From assembly GCA_963765875.1 (NCBI GenBank), contig CAVXYK010000026.1, forward strand, positions 82,362 through 146,361: a stretch of 64,000 nt of DNA, written 5' to 3'. How positions within the stretch are numbered: position 1 is the first letter of the stretch; every line of letters begins with the position of its first letter. The position numbers were made by a program, and so were the translations under genes. The notes beneath the pieces are model-generated. The model saw only the letters and a program-made list of their open reading frames with translations, did not search any database and had not been told where the DNA came from. The stretch is from JAWKOK01 sp963765875. Lineage in GTDB: Bacteria > Chloroflexota > Anaerolineae > Caldilineales > Caldilineaceae. Positions 10,361 through 18,646 of this stretch are shown piece by piece.

Positions 10361-10909
10361 ATGCCAGTTCTAAAAATAGTAACATTGGGCGCTGCCGGCG
10401 ATGGTGTCCTGCGCAGGCCAACCGAACGGGTACGTAATTTTGGTCCGGCGTTGCATCAGCTGTTGGACAACATGGTTGAGACAATCCGCGATGCGCCCGG
10501 AGTCGGGCTAGCCGCTCCGCAGGTTGGGATCGACCGACGTGTGACAGTTGTTGAATACCCGGAGGATGAAGATGATCCGGAAAACACGCTGCGTGTGTTT
10601 GAGTTGATCAACCCCGAGATCATCAAGGCCAAGGGGACCGAAATTGGGCAAGAGGGCTGTCTGAGCCTGCCCGGGATTCTAGCCGATGTAGACCGCGCTA
10701 CCTATGTGCTGGTTCGGGCGCAAGATCGCCACGGCAAGGAGTATCGTGTCAAGGCCTATGGCTGGCTGGCGCGGATATTCCAGCACGAGATCGATCATCT
10801 CCACGGCGTGCTGATGACCGACAATGCGGAGCAGATATATCGATTGCAAGAGGACGAAGAGGGTGAACTCGAAGCGATCCCGCTTGAGCAGGCGGTGTCT
10901 GGCCAGTAA
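10361..10909 (+). CDS. def: Peptide deformylase
   Basis: About 183 residues from the ATG at 10361 (MPVLKIVTLG), the normal length. Removes the formyl group from the N-terminal Met of new proteins. All three family motifs are present: GVGLAAPQVG (motif 1), EGCLSLPG (motif 2, metal-ligand Cys) and HEIDH within FQHEIDHLHGV (motif 3, two metal His and the catalytic Glu). An in-frame extension to 10247 lacks homology and was excluded. A GAGG lies about 11 bases before the chosen start. It appears monocistronic, with a strong terminator 35 bp after the stop. Confidence 0.96.
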   Translation: MPVLKIVTLGAAGDGVLRRPTERVRNFGPALHQLLDNMVETIRDAPGVGLAAPQVGIDRRVTVVEYPEDEDDPENTLRVFELINPEIIKAKGTEIGQEGCLSLPGILADVDRATYVLVRAQDRHGKEYRVKAYGWLARIFQHEIDHLHGVLMTDNAEQIYRLQEDEEGELEAIPLEQAVSGQ

Positions 10910-10943
10910 CAATCAAGACCAAAGAGTTCAAAGACAAAAACAG

Positions 10944-10985
10944 AGCGCATCCCATGACCGGCTGTTCCGGTGGGATGCGCTTTTT
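10944..10985 (+). terminator. Rho-independent terminator after def
   Basis: AGCGCATCCCA (10944-10954) pairs with TGGGATGCGCT (10971-10981) and is followed by TTTT. The loop contains a smaller ACCGG/CCGG pairing. It lies between convergent genes; the minus-strand side has AAAAAC, so it may act in both directions. Confidence 0.9.
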
Positions 10986-11011
10986 GTTGTACAAGATTCG
11001 ACTTGAGGATT

Positions 11012-12380
11012 TTAGTTCTGGAGTTCGATGGTGACCAAACAAGGCGGGGGAAAATTGCCTGTTCCATCTACAACAATCAGTTGGATGGTGTAGAAGCCAT
11101 TGGGCAGAAGGGTCGTATTGAGGCTGCCTAGCTGACCGCCCGAAACCTGGCGATCGCTGCCGTCAAAATAGACAAATCCACCGCCTGCATTGGCCCCGGG
11201 GGCATACTCCAACTTGTAGTATTGGAAGGTCTCGTGGGTGGCGCTCCCAGTGACGCCGATGACGCCGGAGACTGCCTGATTAACGCCCGGCGACGTAATC
11301 ACCGAACGTGGGTCCGGACAGGTGGCCGCGACAATGGCTACCTCAACGGGTTCCGGCGTCGGTGTGGGCAGCAGCGCAGCCGCATCTTCCGCCGGCGGTG
11401 CAACCTCTTCGATCGTCGGCACCGTCTCGACAGGGAGTTCAGTCGCTGTAGGCAGCGGGATAGGCGTCTCGGTGGGTGTAGCAGCCGGCTCAACTACTGC
11501 AATTTCAGCTGAAGTCGGCGTGGGCGGCGCAGGCGTTGGCGTGGCTGTGGGTACGAGAACCAGACCAGTAATGATCGTATCATCTACCGGCGGTTGTTCG
11601 CCTCCGACGCTCTCGCCAGTCCCACTATCCATCAGCCCCACTGTTGTTGACCCCGCTGTCACCCAGTCCAGCGTCAGCCGGACCATTATCAACAGCCACG
11701 ACACCCGCGTTTTCCGGGTTGACAATGCCGACATCCGGGATAGGCGCAACTTCAGTGTCCGAAGGACGGTCAGTCATCGCACGCATATTCTCAAATGCGG
11801 CAACTGCAACATCTCCGGCCCCCGAAACAATGCCCGTCAGAGAACCACGCGCAAACCACGCGCCGATCAGCAGCAGAATCGCAGCCAATACGCTCAAGAT
11901 CGGGCCAAAGCGAATCTCACGCTGCTCCATCCCCTCGCCTTCATCAAGGAGCTCAACGTCCTTTGGCCGATAATCGACCTGGCGAATCGGGGGCAATGTT
12001 GATCCCGCGCTGGTATTGGCCAATACCAGCGTCACTGAATCGCCCGTTGCGGATCGACGGCGGTCAATCACCTCTGTCGGTTCAAGGCCTAAGTAGGCGG
12101 AATAGTTGCGCAAAAAGCCGCGTCCAACCACCTCGCCGGGCAAAAGATGCCACTCATCAGACTCAAGTGCAGCAAGATATTTCTGTCGAATTCGGGTGGC
12201 GGCTTCGGTTTCGGCAAGGGAAACACCAAGCGCTTCACGACGTTCACGCAGCAACGCACCAATGTCGCGGGTAGATTGGCCGGAGGCAACCCCTTCGCCC
12301 GTGGCAGACGATTGGCGTGTACTTGATATTGAATTGTCGCCGGACTGCTGGCGCGAACCGAACTGAAAAGTTGATGTCAT
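11012..12380 (-). CDS. RodZ-like HTH membrane protein with extracellular Ig-like domain (frame broken near 11636)
   Basis: In order: a Ser/Gln-rich start, a RodZ-type helix-turn-helix (GALLRERREALGVSLAETE through VIDRRR), one membrane helix (FGPILSVLAAILLLIGAWFA), a long Thr/Pro-rich outer linker (VPTATPTPAPPTPT) and a C-terminal beta-sandwich of about 95 residues (VITSPGVNQAVSGVIGVTG, FYTIQLIVVDGTG). Proteins of this plan link the cytoskeleton or septum to the cell wall. The two parts are in different frames: the upstream frame ends at TAG 11625-11627, and removing one base of the C4 run at 11636-11639 joins them (NNSG to LMDSGTG). The start is uncertain; a TTG at 12467 would add 29 residues. 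Divergent from the amidase gene. Confidence 0.72.
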
Positions 12381-12613
12381 TCCGAGGGGAGTATCCTCAA
12401 TTTCGCCATTTCCATAGCCTGCTAATTGACCAACCGGCTTGATGCTCAATGTCGCTTCCAGCCGCAATTCTAGGTCTTAGTCACTGTTCCAAAGTCTAGC
12501 TTGCAGATCATCCTTTGTCAATTCTACTCTACCCTTCCAGATTGACAGAATCAGGCCCTGAGCTACAATGATATCCGACGCACAAAAAGTTTAAGTAAGG
12601 TAAAAAAAGTAGC

Positions 12614-13352
12614 ATGCGACACGATACCATCAATCGTATTCAACGTACGCTGATGTTAATAAGTTTCCTGGCTCTGGTCGGTATTGGGCTGATTGGTGCA
12701 CAGCGTCGTCGGCATCGGCCTGCCCGGCCGCGACGGACTTGCTCCCCAAGGGCTCGAACGGAGCGCATTCAACAGAGAAATCGGTCTGATCAGTGGACAT
12801 GCGGGCTTCGATTCCGGCGCGGTCTGCACCGACGACAATGGTGAAGTGACCCTCACCGAGGCCGAAGTCAATGCCGAAATCGCGGACATCGTCGCCAAAC
12901 GGCTGAGACGAGCCGGGGCCGATGTGACGGTCTACGAAGAGTACGATCCACGTCTTGAAGGTCTGCGTGTCGACGTACTGCTCAGTCTTCACGCTGATAG
13001 TTGTATAGAAACCTCCGGTTTCAAGGCAGCCAACAGCATCAACAGCCGCATTCCAATTGAAGAAGAACGGCTCTTGGATTGCCTGGATAGCCAATACGCA
13101 ACAGCGACAGACTTATCACTGCATCCCAATACGGTCACCCACACGATGACCGAATATCACGTTTTTAACCGGATTGCACCGGAAACGCCTGCAGCGATCC
13201 TCGAAATGGGATTTTTGGGCGGCGACCGCAATCTCCTTGTCAAGCGCCCGCAGATCGCGGCCAAAGGCATTTCCGACAGCCTCCTCTGTTTCTTGGATGA
13301 GGGAGATGGGACCGATGAGGGAGATGAGACCGATGGCGATAACACGAAGTGA
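12614..13352 (+). CDS. N-acetylmuramoyl-L-alanine amidase, Amidase_3 family (frame broken near 12700)
   Basis: Cleaves the bond between N-acetylmuramate and the stem peptide of peptidoglycan. The catalytic domain (from about 12760) shows Zn-ligand motifs in order: ISGHAGFDSGAV (His), an acidic residue in the following helix (EAEVNAEI), LLSLHADSC (His) and AAILEMGFLGG (catalytic Glu). The ATG at 12614 begins MRHDTINRIQRTLMLISFLALVGIGL, a clear signal or anchor, but in a frame one base away from the domain; the downstream frame opens at 12693. One extra base between 12693 and about 12730 explains the split. The C-terminal tail is acidic (DEGDGTDEGDETD). Its stop overlaps the acetyltransferase start (GTGA). 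Confidence 0.8.
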
Positions 13353-14336
13353 GGATCGATTTGAAAAGCGGTAGACCGATTGAACTGATCAAACTGGATC
13401 GTCGATCCGAGAGCGCAATTGACACAATGGCAGATGTCTGGAACGAAGCATGCGGAGCGGATCTCGCCGTTTCGTCGCCGCTTGTTGCCTACAATCTCCG
13501 GCCAAATAGTGGCGGGCGGCAGGCTGGTTGGCTGGCCGTGGAAGATGGTCAAATCGTCGGCTTCGCGCTGGCCAGCATGATCGAGGACCATCCTTCCGTC
13601 ATGCCGCCGAACGCCGGCTGGATCGACGCGCTCGCTGTGCGTCCAGATCGCCAACGACAGGGAACGGGGCGCGCCTTGCTCAGAAAGCTCGAGTCCTGGC
13701 TGATCGAACAGGGGTGCGACTATGCGCAGGTAGGCGGCAGCTTGAGACCATTTTCGCCGGGCCTTCCCGTCGAGCTGGACAGTGATCGATTCTTTCGGGA
13801 GGCCGGCTATCAGATGCGGGCCGGAGACAACGGCATTTGGGATGTTGCCGCCAATCTGGCTTCCTATCAGCCTCCGGCAGATATGGTTGAGGTTCCCTGT
13901 GCTGTGCGACCGGCACAGCCCGGCCAGGAGTCCGATCTCTTGGCTTATCTGGCACGTGAATTCACCGGACGATGGCACTACAGTTGCAAGGAATATCTCG
14001 CTGAAGGCGGACGCATCTCAGATTTCATGCTGCTCTGGACCGAAACCGGCATCGAGGGGTTCTGCCAACTCACATTTGAGGATTCGGCGCGTCCGCTTAG
14101 AGCGTTTCTATCCCTACCAACTGCCGCGTCCGTGGGGCCAACTGGGGGCCATCGGCATTAGCGAGCATCTTCGGAGCCAGGGCTTCGGCAGTGCACTGCT
14201 GGATGCCGGATTGCGCCGTCTCCACAGCAACGGCGTCAACGGCTGCGTCATCGATTGGACCACAGTGGTCGATTTCTATGCAAAATTTGGTTTCAGCAAG
14301 TACAGACAGTACTGGAGCTTGATGAGGGCATTCTAG
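13349..14336 (+). CDS. Tandem GNAT acetyltransferase (frame broken near 14090)
   Basis: A protein of about 328 residues with two GNAT folds. Domain 1 has the acetyl-CoA loop VRPDRQRQGTGRALLRKL (about residues 95-115). Domain 2 has IGISEHLRSQGFGSALLDAG near the C terminus and ends in a typical DFYAKFGFSKYRQYW strand. The frame changes by one base around 14085-14100, in GATTCGGCGCGTCCGCTTAG; both halves are otherwise well kept. It starts with GTG inside the amidase stop. The substrate is unknown: such proteins acetylate small amines, peptides or antibiotics. Whether the split is real or a sequence error cannot be settled here. Confidence 0.78.
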
Positions 14337-14587
14337 GGCAATTGCAGCAAATTAGATGCAGTGTCACTAGGCTGCAATCCAGATCGCTCATAGTCCATTA
14401 TCCTACGATTTGCCGGTGTTTCAGTTTTTCACTCCTTTTCCAGGAACAGCGAATCCCAGCTGCTCGTTTCCAGCATGCATGAACAACACTATTCCCCGTA
14501 GGGCGATCCATGCACAGCTTAGAAACAGAACCATTGGCGGAGGGTAACATCGGCCGCTGATAGCAATAGCGGGAGTGTCAGCGAAGC

Positions 14588-14830
14588 ATGATAATGTTGA
14601 AATCGATAACAATGCTTGGAAGCATAGTAGGGGCGGCCGGTGGAGCCGCATCGAGTGGCGCCGACGGCCTCGTATTGGGCGCCACCATCGGCTGTCTAGC
14701 AGGAGTCGCTATTTGGTCGTTGGCCAACATGAACGCACAGTGGCAACATGAGCGACGTCTGAATCGGTACTTCAGTAACGTCAACCACCAGCCAGTCAGC
14801 GAACCCGTTAACCATGAAGAAATGGATTGA
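14588..14830 (+). CDS. Small Gly/Ala-rich membrane protein, hypothetical
   Basis: 80 residues. A glycine-zipper-like hydrophobic region spans about residues 10-48 (GAAGGAASSGADGLVLGATI), followed by a polar tail with NAQWQHERRLNRYF. Codon use looks coding and the next gene begins 26 bp downstream on the same strand. No strong ribosome-binding site is visible. I do not recognise the family. The gap of about 250 bp before it holds nothing I can identify. Confidence 0.4.
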   Translation: MIMLKSITMLGSIVGAAGGAASSGADGLVLGATIGCLAGVAIWSLANMNAQWQHERRLNRYFSNVNHQPVSEPVNHEEMD

Positions 14831-14856
14831 CGCATGAAAGTTGCGGTCCAATATCG

Positions 14857-15984
14857 ATGAAGCTCCCCCCGTTCCAACTCGAACGATACTTTGCCAAACA
14901 CGAATTTAGCGCACCGTATCTACTCTGCTCATCCGATCTTGAATCAGTTTCGGTAGGCGACCTGCTTGCCCTGGAAGCAGACGCCGCCGAGCGTCTTCAC
15001 GCGCTGTGGCTAGGCTATACAGAGACCGCCGGCGCTCCGGCATTACGTGCTGAAATCGCCCGTCTGTATAAGACGATCTCTAGCGAGCAAGTGCTCGTCC
15101 ATGCCGGGGCTGAAGAAGCCATCTTCAACTTCATGCAAGTAATGTTTGCACCGGGCGATCACGTGATCGTTCAGTGGCCGGGATACCAGTCCCTGGCCGA
15201 GGTGGCACGCGCTGCCGGCTGTGAGGTGACGCTCTGGCGCATGCGCTATGAGAGCGACTGGTCACTGGATATGGATGACCTGAAAGCATCGCTCCGGCCA
15301 AATACCAGGGCCGTAATCATTAACTCTCCCCACAACCCTACCGGCTATCTAGCCGATCGGGAGTCGCTCGACACACTGGTGAACCTGGCCGAACGCCATG
15401 GTTTCATGATCTTCAGCGACGAAGTCTACCGCGGTCTGGAACATGATCCAGCGAACCAGCAACCGGCCCTCTGCGATCTGAGCGAGCAAGCTGTCTCCTT
15501 GGGCGTACTCTCCAAAACCTATGGCATGGCCGGGCTGCGCATCGGTTGGATCGCGACCCGCAATCAGACGATCTACGAGGCAATGGCCGCCTTCAAGGAC
15601 TACACCACGATCTGCAACAGTGCGCCAAGCGAACTGCTGGCGACGATCGCCCTGCGTCACCGGGACGGCATCGTCGATCGAAACCTCAAACTGATTCGAC
15701 ACAACCTGAATCTGCTCGATGCCTTTTTTGCGGGGCACGCGGACCGCTTCGAATGGACGCGGCCCAAGGCAGGCCCCATCGCCTTCCCGAGACTGGTCAA
15801 TCAAGCGCCGGCCGCGCCCTTCTGCGCGCAACTGATCGACGAGGCGGGCGTCCTGCTCCTGCCCGGCGATCTCATTGACTCGCAAGCCGCTAGCCACTTC
15901 CGCATCGGCTTCGGCCGGCGCAACATGCCGGAAGCGCTGGAGCAGTTGAGCGAATGGATGGAAAGGAGCCGCACAGTCTCATGA
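14857..15984 (+). CDS. PLP-dependent aminotransferase, class I/II
   Basis: 375 residues from the ATG at 14857 (MKLPPFQLERY). Fold type I signatures are present: YTETAGAPALRAEIA near the N terminus, INSPHNPTGYL (Asn-Pro motif), FSDEVYRGLE (PLP-binding Asp) and SLGVLSKTYGMAGLRIGW with the Schiff-base lysine in SKTYG. The C-terminal ASHFRIGFGR carries the substrate-carboxylate Arg. It is closest in feel to capreomycidine-synthase or MalY/PatB-like enzymes, but I cannot assign the substrate. Its TGA overlaps the ATG of the threonine-dehydratase-like gene (ATGA), giving a tightly coupled three-gene operon with a regulatory ACT protein at the end. Confidence 0.9.
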   Translation: MKLPPFQLERYFAKHEFSAPYLLCSSDLESVSVGDLLALEADAAERLHALWLGYTETAGAPALRAEIARLYKTISSEQVLVHAGAEEAIFNFMQVMFAPGDHVIVQWPGYQSLAEVARAAGCEVTLWRMRYESDWSLDMDDLKASLRPNTRAVIINSPHNPTGYLADRESLDTLVNLAERHGFMIFSDEVYRGLEHDPANQQPALCDLSEQAVSLGVLSKTYGMAGLRIGWIATRNQTIYEAMAAFKDYTTICNSAPSELLATIALRHRDGIVDRNLKLIRHNLNLLDAFFAGHADRFEWTRPKAGPIAFPRLVNQAPAAPFCAQLIDEAGVLLLPGDLIDSQAASHFRIGFGRRNMPEALEQLSEWMERSRTVS

Positions 15985-16976
15985 ATGACCAACGCTTTCC
16001 CACCTTTTCAGACATCCTACAAGCCCAAAACACGATCGCGCCTTACCTTGCACCGACGCCACTGTTCCATTACCCCACCCTCGATGCCCTTCTCGGCGCA
16101 ACAACTTATGTCAAGCACGAAAATTACCAGCCTATCGGCGCGTTCAAGGTTCGCGGCGGTATCAACCTGTTGGCAAACCTGACGCCTGAAGAGAAAGCCC
16201 ATGGCGTGGTCACTGCATCGACCGGCAATCACGGCCAGTCCATCGCCTATGCCGCGCAGATCTTCGACGTCAAGGCGACCATCGTCGTGCCTGAGGGCGC
16301 AAACCCGGTGAAGGTCGATGCCATGCGCAGCTACGGTGCGGAGATCGTCACCGGCGGCGCTGATTTCGAGACCAGCAAGGCCCATGCCGCCCGATTGGAG
16401 GCGGAGCAGGGCATACGCTTCATCTCGTCCGGCGACGAGCCGTTGTTGATCACGGGCGTGGCCACGCACACGCTGGAAATCATCGAAGCCGTGCCCGACA
16501 TTGAGATGATCTTCGTGCCCATCGGCGGCGGTAGTGGCGGTGCAGGCGCTTGCCTGGCGGCCAAAGCGATGAACCCCGATATTCAGGTCATCGGCGTCCA
16601 GTCTAGCTTGGCCCCTGCCGCCTATCTGACATGGCGGGATCACGAGGCCCGCACGGCTCCAATCGACACCATGGCCGGCGGTTTGGCCACCGGCGCGCCG
16701 TTCATGATGCCACAACGAGTTCTTTGGGCGCTTCTGGATGACTTCGTGCTGGTCGATGACGACGAGCTGATGTCGGCTGTGCGTCTGCACCTGGAGAAGA
16801 CGAAGACGCTGGCCGAACCAGCCGGGGCCGCGCCATTGGCAGCCGCCATAAAGTTGCGTGAGCAAGTGCATGGCAAGAAGATTGCCTTGATTCTCAGCGG
16901 CGGCAACATCTCGCCGGAGGAGCTGGTCACCTGCCTAGCAGAGACTGAAGGCATACAGGAAAGCATATCAGCATGA
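15981..16976 (+). CDS. Threonine dehydratase-like PLP enzyme (no regulatory domain)
   Basis: 331 residues, fold type II PLP enzyme, length of catabolic threonine/serine dehydratase (TdcB-like) or serine racemase. The PLP lysine lies in GAFKVRGG, the Asn loop in TASTGNHGQSIAYAA, the phosphate-binding glycine loop in VPIGGGSGGAGA and the final serine-type contact in LILSGGNI. There is no C-terminal ACT or regulatory domain. The next gene encodes a separate ACT protein, which may supply regulation in trans. AAGGAG lies about 11 bases before the ATG at 15981, which overlaps the upstream stop. 2-oxobutyrate formation from threonine is the likely reaction. Confidence 0.88.
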   Translation: MNDQRFPTFSDILQAQNTIAPYLAPTPLFHYPTLDALLGATTYVKHENYQPIGAFKVRGGINLLANLTPEEKAHGVVTASTGNHGQSIAYAAQIFDVKATIVVPEGANPVKVDAMRSYGAEIVTGGADFETSKAHAARLEAEQGIRFISSGDEPLLITGVATHTLEIIEAVPDIEMIFVPIGGGSGGAGACLAAKAMNPDIQVIGVQSSLAPAAYLTWRDHEARTAPIDTMAGGLATGAPFMMPQRVLWALLDDFVLVDDDELMSAVRLHLEKTKTLAEPAGAAPLAAAIKLREQVHGKKIALILSGGNISPEELVTCLAETEGIQESISA

Positions 16977-17359
16977 GCGGCCTGCACCTGACCGTCTTGC
17001 CGGATCAACTGGCTGTCTGCCGGCTGGCATCTAATGCGTCGCTGCCGGAGTGGTCGATGACAGGGCCACTCGCGTCGATCACGAGGACGGCTGACGAGCT
17101 ATCGATTGTCTGCCTGGAACAGGCGATCCCGGAAGAGGTCGTTGCCGAGCGGGGATGGCGCTCTCTGAAAGTCGAGGGGCCGCTGGATTTCGCGCTGACC
17201 GGCATCCTGGCCGATCTGTCAGGCACGCTTGCGGCAGTCGGCATCAGCCTCTTTGCCGTCTCAACCTTTGACACCGACTACCTGTTGGTCAAGCAGGAGA
17301 GATTGCCGGCCGCCATTGAAGCGTTGGAGGCGGCCGGGCACCATTGCCAAACTGCGTGA
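16973..17359 (+). CDS. ACT-domain protein (ACT_7/CASTOR-like)
   Basis: 128 residues. Small amino-acid-sensing protein with two half-domains: residues 1-60 (LTVLPDQLAVCRL, SIVCLEQAIPEE) and a C-terminal ACT-like unit (LTGILADLSGTLAAVGISLFAVSTFDTDYLLVK). The GILADLSGTLAAVGIS turn is the usual ligand-binding site of ACT folds. It overlaps the dehydratase stop by ATGA, so it is probably a regulatory partner of that enzyme. Ligand not known; isoleucine or threonine would be the natural guess. Confidence 0.8.
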   Translation: MSGLHLTVLPDQLAVCRLASNASLPEWSMTGPLASITRTADELSIVCLEQAIPEEVVAERGWRSLKVEGPLDFALTGILADLSGTLAAVGISLFAVSTFDTDYLLVKQERLPAAIEALEAAGHHCQTA

Positions 17360-17368
17360 AGCAGTGAT

Positions 17369-17485
17369 TCCACTGCAAAAAGGTCTTTTTCACCACGGAG
17401 ACACGGAGGGGGCACAGAGGTTCACAGAGGAAAATCCTCTGATTATCTGTGTCTATCTGTGGCTGAAATTAGTTTTTGCAGTGGA
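17369..17485. repeat. Composite hairpin repeat (CACGGAGACACGGAG and CTGTGTCTATCTGTG units)
   Basis: Outer inverted repeat TCCACTGCAAAAA (17369-17381) with TTTTTGCAGTGGA (17473-17485). Inside, a CACCACGGAGACACGGAGG unit is followed by TTATCTGTGTCTATCTGTGG, so one arm from each of the two dispersed repeat families of this window is combined. Confidence 0.75.
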
Positions 17486-17613
17486 GTCAGCGGTAGTTCA
17501 CGAATTGTTATCCTGAATACCCGACGAAGCGGGGCTTCGCAAAAACAGTAAGAAACAAGGCACGCTCAGCGTTAGTCTGTCATCCCTTCGGCTACGCTGA
17601 GGACAGGTCTGAA

Positions 17614-17955
17614 CACGTTCGCGCCAATCGTTCGAACATGTTGACAGACCAGCGAAGAATCTGTGGTTGCAACGTCGAGACCCTTCGTTGGTCATTTAGG
17701 TGAATCAATCCGTCCTCGTAAACCCACTCAGGGTGACAGTGGATCTCCTGCCGCAATTGGGCTCGTTTCCTAGAAGCACGTTCGCGCCGATCGGCCTAAC
17801 ATGTTGACAGACCAGCGAAGAATCTGTGGTTGCAATGTCAAGACCCTTCGTTGGTCACTCAGGTGAATCAATCCGTCCTTGCAAACCCACTCAGGCCTGC
17901 CCTGAGCCTGCCAAAGGGGTGACAGTCTATCTCTTGCCGCAATCGGGCTTATTTC
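17614..17955. repeat. Tandem direct duplication, about 163-bp unit
   Basis: Copy 1 (17614-17770) and copy 2 (17777-17955) share CACGTTCGCGCC, ACATGTTGACAGACCAGCGA, AGAATCTGTGGTTGCAA, ACCCTTCGTTGGTCA and AATCAATCCGTCCT in the same order. Copy 2 has an insertion of about 20 bp (GCCTGCCCTGAGCCTGCCAA). It lies in the 637-bp gap between the ACT gene and the Nudix gene, with no coding potential. Confidence 0.9.
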
Positions 17956-17996
17956 TTTGAAGCTGCTTCAAACAACGTCCGCCCAAAGGAGCCACC

Positions 17997-18557
17997 ATGC
18001 AACCATCCATCGGCATCGGCGCCACGGTCGCCATTATTCAGGACGGCAAGGTTCTACTGACAAAACGAGAGGACTTCGAAATCTGGTGTCTGCCCGGCGG
18101 CCAGATTGATCCCGGCGAATCGATGGCTGAGGCCGCCGTACGCGAGGCACGAGAAGAGACGGGACTGGATGTCGAGTTGACTAGGCTCGTCTGCCTGAGT
18201 TCACGAACCGGCGGCGGCCAGGAGGTGCACATGCCGATTTTTGCGGCCAGCGTAATAGGCGGGACCATCTCGCCTCAGGTCAACGAGGTCATCGACATCG
18301 GCTACTTCGCTGCCGAAGAACTACCCGACGACCTGATGCCCTGGCATCGAATGGCGGCGCTTGACGCCCTCAACGGCGTATCGGGCGCAGTCTATGCAAC
18401 GACCATCACCACATCCCTGCCGGTGCAGTCTCGGCAAGAACTCTACGCCATGCGCGACGCCTCAGGCCTCTCCAGGCTCGACTTTTTCAATCAAGTCGTT
18501 GCCGAAGAAGGCTCGAATCAAGATCAAGCGGCAGCTTTAAGTGAGTGTGTATCGTAG
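17997..18557 (+). CDS. Nudix hydrolase
   Basis: 186 residues. A complete Nudix box is seen, G-x5-E-x7-REUxEExGU: GGQIDPGESMAEAAV then REAREETGLDV (about residues 34-56), which binds Mg2+ and cleaves nucleoside-diphosphate-linked substrates. The N-terminal strands IGIGATVAIIQDGKVLLTKR are typical. A C-terminal extension of about 50 residues beyond the fold is unassigned. GGAG (AAAGGAGCCACC) lies just before the ATG. The stop codon TAG falls inside a dispersed repeat. The substrate cannot be read from sequence. Confidence 0.93.
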   Translation: MQPSIGIGATVAIIQDGKVLLTKREDFEIWCLPGGQIDPGESMAEAAVREAREETGLDVELTRLVCLSSRTGGGQEVHMPIFAASVIGGTISPQVNEVIDIGYFAAEELPDDLMPWHRMAALDALNGVSGAVYATTITTSLPVQSRQELYAMRDASGLSRLDFFNQVVAEEGSNQDQAAALSECVS

Positions 18558-18615
18558 GGCGCGACCCTTGCAGTCGCCCATTGTGTGGTGCGGACGGGGC
18601 AAGCCCCGCCCCTAT
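18554..18615. repeat. GC-rich palindromic repeat overlapping the Nudix stop
   Basis: Begins GTAGGGCGCGACCC like the copy at 8450, and continues with GGGGCAAGCCCC and CCCCTATGC. The TAG of the first arm is the Nudix stop codon. Confidence 0.6.
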
Positions 18616-18646
18616 GCAATCTTGGCTCATGAATGGGCAAATGGTA

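Noticed and set aside
17614..17955. CRISPR array
   Set aside because: Only two units of about 163 bp, no short repeats with unique spacers, and no cas genes.
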